NCBI GenBank assembly: GCA_040901765.1
Contig: JBBDYG010000019.1
Coordinates: 1-64,000 of the forward strand
DNA: 64,000 bases
Source: JBBDYG01 sp040901765
Lineage (GTDB): Bacteria; Planctomycetota; Planctomycetia; Pirellulales; Lacipirellulaceae
Reading direction: 5' to 3'
In this document: in pieces, positions 1 to 11,198 of the stretch
Layout: each line of letters starts with the position of its first letter
Position numbering within the stretch: the stretch's first letter is position 1
Program-made: the position numbers and the translations under genes
The notes under the pieces: generated by a model
What the model was told of the DNA's origin: nothing
The model's input: only the letters and a program-made list of their open reading frames with translations
Database searches by the model: none

Positions 1-110
1 GTCCGCGGCAACGCCGCGGACCGCCGGACTCGCAATGGGGGTGCGGGCTGCGGACCCGACATAAATGTCGGGCCTATTACCGCTGCGCGGGAAAGGCCGT
101 GAACGGCCTT
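1..110. repeat. Cluster of three short perfect hairpins
   Basis: Three separate palindromes lie within 110 bases: 1-21 (9-bp stem, 3-base loop, GTCCGCGGC...GCCGCGGAC), 55-72 (8-bp stem around CCCGACAT) and 93-110 (8-bp stem around AAGGCCGT). They look like the end of a palindromic intergenic element that continues to the left of the window. No coding sequence is supported in 1-172. Confidence 0.5.
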
Positions 111-172
111 GGGGGGAGATGGCGCTGTTTGTTCGAATCGCGGAGTGAAAGTGCCCGTCCCCCGTGCTGCCC

Positions 173-586
173 TCAGTTTTGACGGCTGTCACCTTTTCTG
201 GCTCGAATCAGTGCAGCAAGCAAAAGCAGGTACATGCTCGCGACCCACACGTAATAACCCAACAGAAGATCGGGCTGAAACATATATAACGAGGCAAGTA
301 CAACGCTGACACAACCAAAGACCAACGATAGGACTATACTTCGGAAGAAAAAAATCACGCCGACAAACCAAAATACATTGGCAAACCATACCATGACCGG
401 AGGAATGCCTCCATTGTTGCTAACCAAATCATTTACCGCAAAGGACGATGAAAGGTAGAACGCTTCGTAGCCGAAGTAGATTCCATCAACATCCTTGAAC
501 ACCGGCAGAAAGAACGATATCGCATAAGTGATAAGGCTAAGGCCAATCAAGATGAGGCCGGGCCAGCGACGCGAAGGCCGAATCAT
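173..586 (-). CDS. Small hypothetical polytopic membrane protein
   Basis: This 137-residue protein is mostly hydrophobic. About four membrane segments can be seen: residues 9-28, about 63-82, about 84-104 and about 109-128. A basic N-terminus (MIRPSRRW) and a basic C-terminal tail (RARKGDSRQN) suggest both ends are cytoplasmic. The start is an ATG. I do not recognise a family, and no catalytic motif is visible. It is followed 39 bases upstream (in its own direction) by the end of the DUF1501 gene on the same strand, so it could sit behind that gene, but nothing links the functions. The opposite-strand and other-frame ORFs here are not convincing. Confidence 0.6.
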   Translation of the reverse strand: MIRPSRRWPGLILIGLSLITYAISFFLPVFKDVDGIYFGYEAFYLSSSFAVNDLVSNNGGIPPVMVWFANVFWFVGVIFFFRSIVLSLVFGCVSVVLASLYMFQPDLLLGYYVWVASMYLLLLAALIRARKGDSRQN

Positions 587-625
587 TTTATCGCCTCTTG
601 CTCGTTCGGCGTACTGGCAGGAAAA

Positions 626-2065
626 TCACGCGAGCAACTCCCCCACTACGCTCCCATGCACGTCCGTCAACCGAAAATCCCTTCCTTGAAAGCGATAAGT
701 CAGCCGCGTGTGATCAAAGCCTAACAGGTGCAAGATCGTCGCTTGCAGGTCGTGGACGTGGACTTTGTCCTGGACGACGTTGAAGCCGAAGTCGTCGCTT
801 TGGCCGAGGGTGGTGCCGGGTTTGGTGCCGCCGCCGGCGAGCCACATGGTGAAGCAGTTGGGGTGGTGGTCGCGGCCGTCGGAGCCGCCTTGGACCATCG
901 GGGTGCGGCCGAATTCGCCGCCCCAGACGACGAGTGTATCATCGAGCAGGCCCCGCTGCTTGAGGTCGCGAACCAGCGCCGCGCTCGCGCGGTCGGTGTT
1001 CTGGCAGTTCTTGCGTAGGTCGCCGACCAAGCCACCGTGTTGGTCCCAGGCTTCATGAAAGACTTGCACAAAGCGGACGCCACGTTCGATGAGTCGGCGC
1101 GAAAGAAGGCAGGTGTTGGCGAAGGACGACTCGCCCGGCTTCGCGCCGTACATGTCGAGAATGTGCTGCGGCTCCTGGGTGAGGTCCATCGCGTCAGGGG
1201 CGCTGGCTTGCATGCGGTAGGCCATCTCGAACGAGTTGATCCGCGTTTGGATTTCGGGATCGCCCATCTCTTGGAACCGCAACTCGTTGAGCGCGGTGAG
1301 GCTGTCGAGGGTATCGCGCTGCAACTGTTGATCGACGCCCCGAGGGTTCGAGAGGTAGAGGACCGGTTCGCTGCCATTGCGGAACTGGACGCCTTGATAG
1401 ACGGTGGGGAGGAAGCCGCTGCCCCAGTTCGAGTTGCCGCCGCTGGGGCCTTTCGTGCCGGTGCTGAAGACGACGTAACCGGGGAGGTCTTGCGATTCGC
1501 TGCCGAGTCCGTAGATGGTCCACGCGCCGAGGCTCGGCCGGCCGAACTGCTGGCTGCCGGTGTTCATGAAAATCTGAGCGGGCGCGTGGTTGAAGGCGTC
1601 GGTGACCATCGACTTGACGATGCACAGGTCGTCGACGACGCCGGCAGTGTGGGGCAGAAGCTCCGAAAGTTCCGCGCCGCACTGGCCGTGCCGGGCGAAC
1701 TTGAACTTCGGCCCCAACAGCTTCGAGTTGGGATTGATGAATGCCGCGCGATAGCCTTCGAGCAAGTGCGCCGGGGGGAGCTTGCCGTCCCACTTGGCCA
1801 GTTCGGGTTTGTTGTCGAAAAGTTCCAAGTGACTCGGCCCGCCCGCCATGAACAAGAAGATGACGTTTTTTGCTTTGGGCGTGGAGTGCGGGGAGCGAGG
1901 GGTGAAGGGATTCGCCGGCGTCGCGGCCGCATGAGAGCTTGACGTTGCGCCGAGCAAATTGGCCAGCCCGATCGCGCCCAGGCCCACGCCGCAGTCGCGC
2001 AGAAACCAGCGGCGAGCGAGAAGCTGCGGATTCGTACCACGACGGTGATGCCACTGACAATTCAT
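626..2065 (-). CDS. DUF1501 family Tat-exported protein (sulfatase-like fold)
   Basis: A 479-residue protein with a twin-arginine signal near residues 18-50 (ARRWFLRDCGVGLGAIG followed by a hydrophobic stretch and an Ala-rich cleavage region). The family hallmarks of DUF1501 follow: NVIFLFMAGGPSHLELFD at about 67-84, HAPAQIFMNTGSQQFGRPS in the middle and VVWGGEFGRTP near residue 380. DUF1501 proteins share the alkaline phosphatase/sulfatase fold, but their substrate is unknown. In planctomycetes they are usually paired with DUF1549/DUF1553 cytochromes, and here that partner lies directly upstream, separated only by a palindromic element. The ATG at 2065 gives a complete Tat signal. The pair probably acts together in the periplasm on an unknown organic substrate; that role is inference. 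Confidence 0.9.
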   Translation of the reverse strand: MNCQWHHRRGTNPQLLARRWFLRDCGVGLGAIGLANLLGATSSSHAAATPANPFTPRSPHSTPKAKNVIFLFMAGGPSHLELFDNKPELAKWDGKLPPAHLLEGYRAAFINPNSKLLGPKFKFARHGQCGAELSELLPHTAGVVDDLCIVKSMVTDAFNHAPAQIFMNTGSQQFGRPSLGAWTIYGLGSESQDLPGYVVFSTGTKGPSGGNSNWGSGFLPTVYQGVQFRNGSEPVLYLSNPRGVDQQLQRDTLDSLTALNELRFQEMGDPEIQTRINSFEMAYRMQASAPDAMDLTQEPQHILDMYGAKPGESSFANTCLLSRRLIERGVRFVQVFHEAWDQHGGLVGDLRKNCQNTDRASAALVRDLKQRGLLDDTLVVWGGEFGRTPMVQGGSDGRDHHPNCFTMWLAGGGTKPGTTLGQSDDFGFNVVQDKVHVHDLQATILHLLGFDHTRLTYRFQGRDFRLTDVHGSVVGELLA

Positions 2066-2099
2066 GAAAACGCCTAATCTTTACAATTGAACGGGTGTT

Positions 2100-2274
2100 T
2101 TAGCCACGGATGAAACACGGATTGAACACGGATCGAAAGCAAATCTTCGAACACTAATCCTCGCTAATCGACACTAATCCTAAACCAAGCCGAGCTACTG
2201 CATTCCCATTAGCGAAGATTAACGTTCTTATATTCTCTTCATCCGTGTTTCATCAGTGTACATCCGTGGCTAAT
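2100..2274. repeat. Palindromic intergenic repeat element (MITE/REP-like)
   Basis: The ends are imperfect inverted repeats: TTAGCCACGGATG at 2100 and CATCCGTGGCTAA ending at 2274, with further complementarity through ACACGGAT blocks. A nested inner pair is also present (CTCGCTAATCG near 2160 against CATTAGCGAAGATTAACG near 2205-2223). It fills the spacer between the DUF1549/DUF1553 gene and the DUF1501 gene. It carries no ORF and looks like a non-autonomous palindromic repeat. Confidence 0.6.
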
Positions 2275-2282
2275 AAGTTGCT

Positions 2283-5408
<3,126 letters not shown>

Positions 5409-5844
5409 GTCGCTGCGATCCGGCGGGAAGGCGAAGAAAAAGCTCCGTTGAGCCGTGCGCTGGCACCCCTTGATGATGACGTAATACGTGCGAAAATGCA
5501 ACTTCCGGGAAACCGCCGTTGGCGGCGTTATCAACCTGAATCTGATGAATTATGGCCGAATCAGATAGCGCGTAGCATAAGAAGATGGAACCGCTGATTG
5601 ACGCTAATAGGCGCTAATGTGAATTCATGAGAGCTTGATTTAATCCGCGGCGCTTAACCATTCGCTTGAGAATACTTGTATCGTGATCAATAGGAGTGGT
5701 TTGCCTGATTCGTGCAAAGGCCATTCTCTCCGAGCCCTCCGTGACCCCGTGGTGAAAAGCGACTTCGCGCCGTGGTGTTGTTTAAACGCGCGGCCATCCA
5801 CACTTGTAATCGCCCCCACGCGACGTAGAATTGGCTACTTAATT
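5409..5844. other. Intergenic region before tRNA-Ala
   Basis: About 440 bases without a supportable gene. Around 5590-5620 there is a repeat-like phrase (TTGACGCTAATAGGCGCTAATG) that resembles the 'cgctaat' blocks in the palindromic element at 2100-2274. The short ORFs here have no features of real proteins. The region must hold the promoter of the minus-strand cytochrome gene and that of the tRNA, but I cannot point to convincing -35/-10 boxes. Confidence 0.3.
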
Positions 5845-5917
5845 GGGGCCGTAGCTCAGTTGGGAGAGCGCTAGCTTTGCAAGCTAGATGTCGCCAGTTC
5901 GAATCTGGTCGGCTCCA
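5845..5917 (+). tRNA. tRNA-Ala, anticodon UGC
   Basis: A 73-nt cloverleaf. The acceptor stem GGGGCCG pairs with CGGCTCC with one G-U wobble and is followed by discriminator A at 5917. The D-arm contains GCTCAGTTGGGAGAGC. The anticodon arm CTAGC-TTTGCAA-GCTAG has a 5-bp stem and anticodon TGC, which reads alanine. The T-arm is CCAGTTCGAATCTGG. The 3' CCA is not encoded (CTG follows). It stands alone, with no other tRNA, rRNA or integrase gene next to it. Confidence 0.97.
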
Positions 5918-6029
5918 CTGGTTGTAGATTATTGCCGAACCACGGCCCATCCTGGCCAGGAAACCGAAGGCGAAGCTTACGCCGCCACCAGCTCCAGGGC
6001 CGAATAGCCAGCTTACTGGCCGCTCGCCG

Positions 6030-8984
6030 CTAATTCAACGAACTCAGATACGCCAGCAGGTCGGCAACTTGCTGGGCGGTCATATCGCGAACTAGCAGAT
6101 CCGGCATCAACGACTGCCGCTGCGGGACGAGTTGTTCAATCTGCTTCGATGGAATTCGGATTACCTTATCCTGGGCGTCTTTAAGCACGACTTCATTCGC
6201 GTCTTTTGTCACCAACAGGCCGGTCAGTATGCGACCGTCGTCGGTTTCGACAAGATACGTGACGTACTTGGGATCGATCAGCTTCGAAGGTTCAAGAATG
6301 CTCTCCAGTAATTGAGTGGGCGTGAGTTTTTTTCCGATCGTCGTTAACTCCGGTCCGACCTCCGTTCCCTCCTTATGAATGCGGTGACAGTTCTTGCAGG
6401 ATACGCTGGCGTTCTCGAAGAAAACCTGCTTGCCTCGCGCCGGATCGCCCGGCAGCGAAAGGATCTGTTCCGGTTGCACGACGCTGCCCAAAAGTTCGGT
6501 TCGTCTTTCAGCCGGAAGAAACCGCTCGAACAGGTCACGAATGCTCACGTCGTCGTGCCGGGTCGCCGTTTTGATTGCCAAAGAAACCGCGGATGCCGGC
6601 AGCGCGTCGTGGTCAATGGACCGCATGAGCATCAAAGCGCCTGTCGTCGACGACAACAGGCGATCCACGAGGGTGGTCTGGTCCGTCGATGGTTCCGTGC
6701 TCCGCAGCCGCTCCAAATCGGCCGCTTCCTCCAGGTGGAGCTTCCCCGTTTCGATGCCGGCAGCTTCGTTAGCGGCTTCTTGGGGAATCTGCCTTATCCA
6801 GTCGTGGATCAACTCGACGCCGGCGCGGTCAACTTCCGTCGAGCCAATATGCGGCATGCGCCCCCCGCCGAGCTTCGCCATGCGATACCACAGAACCGAG
6901 CGAAGCGGATCGCCGGGTGCAATGACTTCAGCGGCGTGGATGCCAAAGGTTCCTTGCGTGGGCCGGACGCCGACCATGCTCGTCTCTTCCAAAGGTAACT
7001 CGTATTGCATTTGCGAGAGAACCGAACCACCGGCATTCATGCGGTGGCAATGGGCGCAGTTGGTCTGTAAATAGGCTCGGGCCTGGCTGTCACGTTCGGC
7101 GGTCGCGTCATGCGGGTTGGCAAGTCGCGGACGATTCTCGGCTTTAACCGGCTTTGCGATCAATTGAATGTGCGCGAACGTATCGAGTTGCGAGGCCGCC
7201 ATGCTGCCGTAGTTATGGTCTCTGTTCAACTGTGGCGTGTTGAAGGCCAATGCCGGCCCGGACCATTTGTTGTGACATCGCTGACACTCGGCGCGTCCGG
7301 AGAAACGCCACCGCTGCTGGCGTTTTCCGCCGGCCGCAGTGGGGTCGACGACGGCGAACGTGCGTTCCGCGCCCGCGGCTGCCACCAGCAACGCATCGGA
7401 TTGCTCGTCGTTCCACTCGTATGTGTAGGGTTGCCAATCGGCGCCGTCGAAGTGCAGGATTTGAGTTTCCACCCGGCGACGGCTGGACGGTTTGCCGTGC
7501 TGCATGTCGAGCGAAAGAGTCTTCACGAGCACGGCGCCTTTCGGAAACGACCACGCCGCGCCCTCGGCTGTAATGGATAATTCGTTCGGTACGGCGACCA
7601 GTCGCTCGGCCACGGCATGGTCCGCCCACGATTCCGCGATAATCGAGTAAGGGATGACTCCCGCCGCCGGCGTCTGTTCCTTAACCGATGAGAATAGCCC
7701 GCTTTCGCTCAGCTTTCGCGGAAAAGTGGCCCACTGATCTCGTTGCGAATTTGGCACAACGCGGTGAAGCGTTCCGGCCACGTGATCGAGCACATAAAAC
7801 TCGCCAGCGTTGTCCTCGCCAAACCCAGCGATTCGGTGCGTGGTGTCGGCCAGTTCCCGGTGGTCAATGACCTTCCCATTCTCGTAGCGGAAGCCCCAAA
7901 TCTTGCCGGTGTCGTAATCGCCATAGACGTGAGTCCCATGCAGTTCCTTCAGCCGCGTTCCGTAATACGTCAACCCGTCGGTAATGGAGGAGGACTCCGA
8001 GTGTGGATGGTCGATCGTGGGTGGCAAGATCGGGGTCGGCCCGCGAGGCCATTCCGGGTTGATCGATTGACGGCCTTCCGTCACGGCCCACCCGTAGTTG
8101 CCACCGCGCTCCACGCGATTGAGCATTTCCCACATCTCCCAGCCAACATCGCCCACCCACAGATCGCCCGTTTTTCGATCGAAGCTCATCCGCCACGGGT
8201 TGCGAAGGCCGTACGCCCAGACCTCGCCGCGCGCGCCTTCCTCGTCGACGAACGGATTGTCGGCGGGAATGCGGTAGTTCTTTCCGTCGTCAGCGTGATT
8301 GACATCAATCCGCAGAATGGACGACAGCAAGTTGCTAATGTCCTGTCCGGCCTTGAGTGTGTCTGGCGGGTTCGCTCCGGTGCCGTCTCCCGTAGAGATA
8401 TAGAGACAGCCATCGGGGCCAAACTTCAAACAGCAACCATTGTGTCCGCCCGAAAGCCAGGTGATGATCGTCGTTTCGCTGGCCACGTCGATCGTCGGCG
8501 GGTCGGTGTCCGCCACGCGAAACCTCGCCACATGCGTTCCATCCTCGAGATTCGCTGCTTTGATGTAGCAGACGTAGCAGTAGCGATTTCGCGCGAAGTC
8601 CGGGTGAAACGCGAGCGCGTAGACTTGCTCCACTCCGGAAATCTCTTTGGCGAAGTCGATCACCAAATCGGCCGCTGCCACGTCGGGCTTGTTCGGAAAC
8701 GAGAAGATCTTGCCCGCCTGCTCGACAACGAACAGTCGGTCGCTACCCGGGGCCGTGGTGAGATCGAGACATTGCGCGAACTTGAGCGCGGCAAACGCCT
8801 GTTCGGTCACATAGGGAAGTGGCGGATCGGGTGTACCGGTAATTCGCGACGTGGTCCACGCCACCCGCTTCTCGATGCCGACCTTCGGTGGTTCGTCCGA
8901 TGCACTACATAATGACGCCGAAAGGACCACGGACGCCAGAATCGTCAGGGGGACGATGAGCCTCGCGGTTTTGCTTGTTGCCAT
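6030..8984 (-). CDS. Glucose/sorbosone dehydrogenase-like protein with three haem c sites
   Basis: A 984-residue exported protein. The signal peptide spans about residues 1-29 (TILASVVLSASLCSA). Residues about 40-400 form a PQQ-dependent sugar-dehydrogenase-like beta-propeller (LFVVEQAGKI, AFHPDFARN, GGHNG, ISTGDGTGANP, YGLRNPWR, GGNYGW). Three CxxCH motifs follow: CQRCH (about 567), CAHCH (about 642) and CKNCH (about 861). The last belongs to the PVC-type C-terminal haem domain with EVGPELTTIGKK, ILEPSKLIDPKY and DLLAYLSSL at the end. It probably oxidises a sugar or polyol in the periplasm and passes electrons along its own haems; the substrate cannot be read. The ATG at 8984 (MATSKTARL) is preferred over 8993. 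It is not in an obvious operon, though it is co-directional with 9009-10958. Confidence 0.9.
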   Translation of the reverse strand: MATSKTARLIVPLTILASVVLSASLCSASDEPPKVGIEKRVAWTTSRITGTPDPPLPYVTEQAFAALKFAQCLDLTTAPGSDRLFVVEQAGKIFSFPNKPDVAAADLVIDFAKEISGVEQVYALAFHPDFARNRYCYVCYIKAANLEDGTHVARFRVADTDPPTIDVASETTIITWLSGGHNGCCLKFGPDGCLYISTGDGTGANPPDTLKAGQDISNLLSSILRIDVNHADDGKNYRIPADNPFVDEEGARGEVWAYGLRNPWRMSFDRKTGDLWVGDVGWEMWEMLNRVERGGNYGWAVTEGRQSINPEWPRGPTPILPPTIDHPHSESSSITDGLTYYGTRLKELHGTHVYGDYDTGKIWGFRYENGKVIDHRELADTTHRIAGFGEDNAGEFYVLDHVAGTLHRVVPNSQRDQWATFPRKLSESGLFSSVKEQTPAAGVIPYSIIAESWADHAVAERLVAVPNELSITAEGAAWSFPKGAVLVKTLSLDMQHGKPSSRRRVETQILHFDGADWQPYTYEWNDEQSDALLVAAAGAERTFAVVDPTAAGGKRQQRWRFSGRAECQRCHNKWSGPALAFNTPQLNRDHNYGSMAASQLDTFAHIQLIAKPVKAENRPRLANPHDATAERDSQARAYLQTNCAHCHRMNAGGSVLSQMQYELPLEETSMVGVRPTQGTFGIHAAEVIAPGDPLRSVLWYRMAKLGGGRMPHIGSTEVDRAGVELIHDWIRQIPQEAANEAAGIETGKLHLEEAADLERLRSTEPSTDQTTLVDRLLSSTTGALMLMRSIDHDALPASAVSLAIKTATRHDDVSIRDLFERFLPAERRTELLGSVVQPEQILSLPGDPARGKQVFFENASVSCKNCHRIHKEGTEVGPELTTIGKKLTPTQLLESILEPSKLIDPKYVTYLVETDDGRILTGLLVTKDANEVVLKDAQDKVIRIPSKQIEQLVPQRQSLMPDLLVRDMTAQQVADLLAYLSSLN

Positions 8985-9008
8985 GGGGCACACGCGATCG
9001 TCTTTCTG

Positions 9009-10958
9009 TCACAAACCGAGCTTCTGCCGGCCCTCGATTGTCAGTTGGTTGGAACTCCACCCCGGCTCCCAGTTCTGCTCCACCACTACGTTGCGCACGC
9101 CTGGCACCTTCATCAAACGCTCCCGAACCGGCATGGAAAACGTGGGATGCACGGAAATCGAGCCGTGCGCGAAATAGCCGAGTCGCGGTCGGCCCCGGTG
9201 CGGCATCGCCATCACGACATGCACCACATCGCCCCGAACTCGCACATCATACACCAGTCCAAGGTCCACCACGTTAATGTCGGCCGTGTAAAGCTGCGCG
9301 TCCTTGCAGTCCCGCAAGGCGTCCCACAAAAGCTGTTTGGGAATCGCACTGTCTCCCGCCTCGCCTGGTCGCGCCAATCGCCCCACGGATTCCTTCGCGC
9401 TGCCTGTCGGCAACTCGCCCGCCACAGCGGCCAACGGAGTCACCAGCCGCCGGCGTAGTTCTTCGATCTGACGAGGACCATCCGCCGCCGAAAACGGCAG
9501 GGCGACGTAGGCGTTTTTCTGGTGTAGCACCGTGCCGGCCGCCACTTTCCGGTCCGGCAGCGGGTACCGGCTCCACACGTGCCCGTGCCAACGGTAATAC
9601 ATCATGGGCGCGCCCGAATGCCGCAACTCGGACAACCCGTCCGCCTTGTGTTCCAGGAAGAGCGCGATGAATGAGTCCTTGGACTCCTTGTGAAAAAAGC
9701 CGACACCCCACAGGTCATCTTGGTGCGCCGGATCCACCTCGCCCGTTCGCAACTTCCCATCCGGTCCCATCCACACCATGTCCGTGAAGGACTGACCGGA
9801 AAACACCCACTCGTCATCCCGCAAAGCTTCCGCCTCGAAATCTTTGACCGCGTGCATGGAGCTTGATTTGTGAAACCAAGGCAGTCCGGCGTAGAAGCGG
9901 TATTCGACGTCGATATGGAGCCGGCTCGGCGAAAACACCGGATGCACCGGCGAATAAGGGAATCCCCACCGCCGTACGATCGTGCATAGCGGTCCGCGAA
10001 CTACCTCATAATCGGGGCACGTGTCCCACAACGTGATCCGCAATTTCTGAAAGTTCCCCGAGTCGACGTAGTCATGCGCCCAATCGATCCCCGGCGGCTC
10101 GCCATGCCCCTCGCCACCCGAGAACAGTTCCAGGCCGTGCTCCCGCTTGAGGGTCATCCGCTCGATTTGTCCCATCTGCCGCGAAAGGAAGACTTTGTAG
10201 TGGGCGTTCTCGACGTCCAAGCCGAACCCCTCGCCCTCGGTCACGAGATCGGTGGGATACTCGGGCAACTCCGCATCGGGGTTCGCGTAAAATACCAGGA
10301 ACGTCTGCGATTGCCGCGCTAAACTCTCCGCCATAAACAGGACTTTGCAGAAACATTCCTCGCCCCGCCGCACCTCGCCGTATACCTGACAAGGAACTTC
10401 GCTCAACACGCCGTCCACGACTCGTGCTATGCGCACCTCTCGCGCGAGCGACGTCACTTGTTCCGCCGGAAAACTCAGGAGCAACTCCACCGGCTCCGAG
10501 GGCCGATCCTGCCCCGTTGTCTCTTCGAGCGAAACAACCTTGCAGTACTTCCATCCCTGCGCCCAGGTTCTCCACGGCGCCGGAAGCGATTCCACATTCT
10601 CGTAACGGGCAGCTTCCACCAGTGGCGTGCCGGGACTTTCCTCCTCCGCCTGGGCCTGAATCACCGTGTTCCGCAGCGAATGCGCCAGCGCGCGCGCCAG
10701 CCGGAAGTCCTGTCGTTGCCACGCCGCTTCGAGCAGTTTCAACTTCTCTTCAAACGGGTCGGTCCGATCCCAATACGGTGTTGTCAGCGTGGTTCGGACT
10801 CCATCCACGGCACCTGCTTGCGCTTTCTCCGCCCCCGCCTGCGCGCGAAACGGCAACAGCCCCGGCAGCGACATGCCCGCCACTCCAGCGATGCCCAGAA
10901 ACTTCCGGCGTTTGATCGGTACCGGGCCAGAGTTCGCAGGATCGGGTTGTCTTGACAT
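9009..10958 (-). CDS. Tat-exported beta-sandwich-like protein fused to a C-terminal DUF59/MIP18-like domain
   Basis: A 649-residue protein with a clear Tat signal (KRRKFLGIAGVAGMSLPGL, about residues 17-41). The large central part (about 110-520) is rich in Trp and Tyr and resembles the beta-sandwich 'DUF2341/rhamnogalacturonan-lyase-like' surface proteins, but I cannot name the family firmly. The last 100 residues (from QLLWDALRDCKDAQLY) match the MIP18/DUF59 fold: VVDLGLVYDVRVRGDVVHVVMAMPHRGRP and VPGVRNVVVEQNWEPGW correspond to the usual 'DLGLVyxV' and 'pGVxxvxVxl' pattern. DUF59 domains normally work in cytosolic Fe-S assembly, so a Tat-exported fusion is odd. The catalytic Cys of Fe-S-type DUF59 is not obvious; the usual T-x-x-x-C segment is replaced by MPHRGRPRLG. 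Confidence 0.72.
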   Translation of the reverse strand: MSRQPDPANSGPVPIKRRKFLGIAGVAGMSLPGLLPFRAQAGAEKAQAGAVDGVRTTLTTPYWDRTDPFEEKLKLLEAAWQRQDFRLARALAHSLRNTVIQAQAEEESPGTPLVEAARYENVESLPAPWRTWAQGWKYCKVVSLEETTGQDRPSEPVELLLSFPAEQVTSLAREVRIARVVDGVLSEVPCQVYGEVRRGEECFCKVLFMAESLARQSQTFLVFYANPDAELPEYPTDLVTEGEGFGLDVENAHYKVFLSRQMGQIERMTLKREHGLELFSGGEGHGEPPGIDWAHDYVDSGNFQKLRITLWDTCPDYEVVRGPLCTIVRRWGFPYSPVHPVFSPSRLHIDVEYRFYAGLPWFHKSSSMHAVKDFEAEALRDDEWVFSGQSFTDMVWMGPDGKLRTGEVDPAHQDDLWGVGFFHKESKDSFIALFLEHKADGLSELRHSGAPMMYYRWHGHVWSRYPLPDRKVAAGTVLHQKNAYVALPFSAADGPRQIEELRRRLVTPLAAVAGELPTGSAKESVGRLARPGEAGDSAIPKQLLWDALRDCKDAQLYTADINVVDLGLVYDVRVRGDVVHVVMAMPHRGRPRLGYFAHGSISVHPTFSMPVRERLMKVPGVRNVVVEQNWEPGWSSNQLTIEGRQKLGL

Positions 10959-11198
10959 GTTTGTTCGTTACAAGGGCAGGGTCAATCGAGTGGCTCGGCT
11001 GCCGCCCACCGGAAGACAAGCATGGGAATGAAAAGGGGCGGGCGCTCAATGTGAGCATCTAGCGGAAGCCAGAGACGCGAGAGTGATTTCAGTCCCAGCC
11101 CGTCAAGGCACGTCGCTGCAATGAGCTTAGACCAATCGCGGGATCGTCGCGGTCGATATAGGTGCAAGTAAAATGTTACCGGTGACCCGCGTCGAGTT

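Noticed and set aside
1037..1942. A 301-codon plus-strand frame opposite the DUF1501 gene
   Set aside because: Antisense to conserved DUF1501 motifs; Arg/Glu/Val-rich and without features.
5845..5917. tRNA-Ala as a possible integration site
   Set aside because: No integrase gene and no direct repeat of the tRNA 3' end was seen in the neighbourhood.
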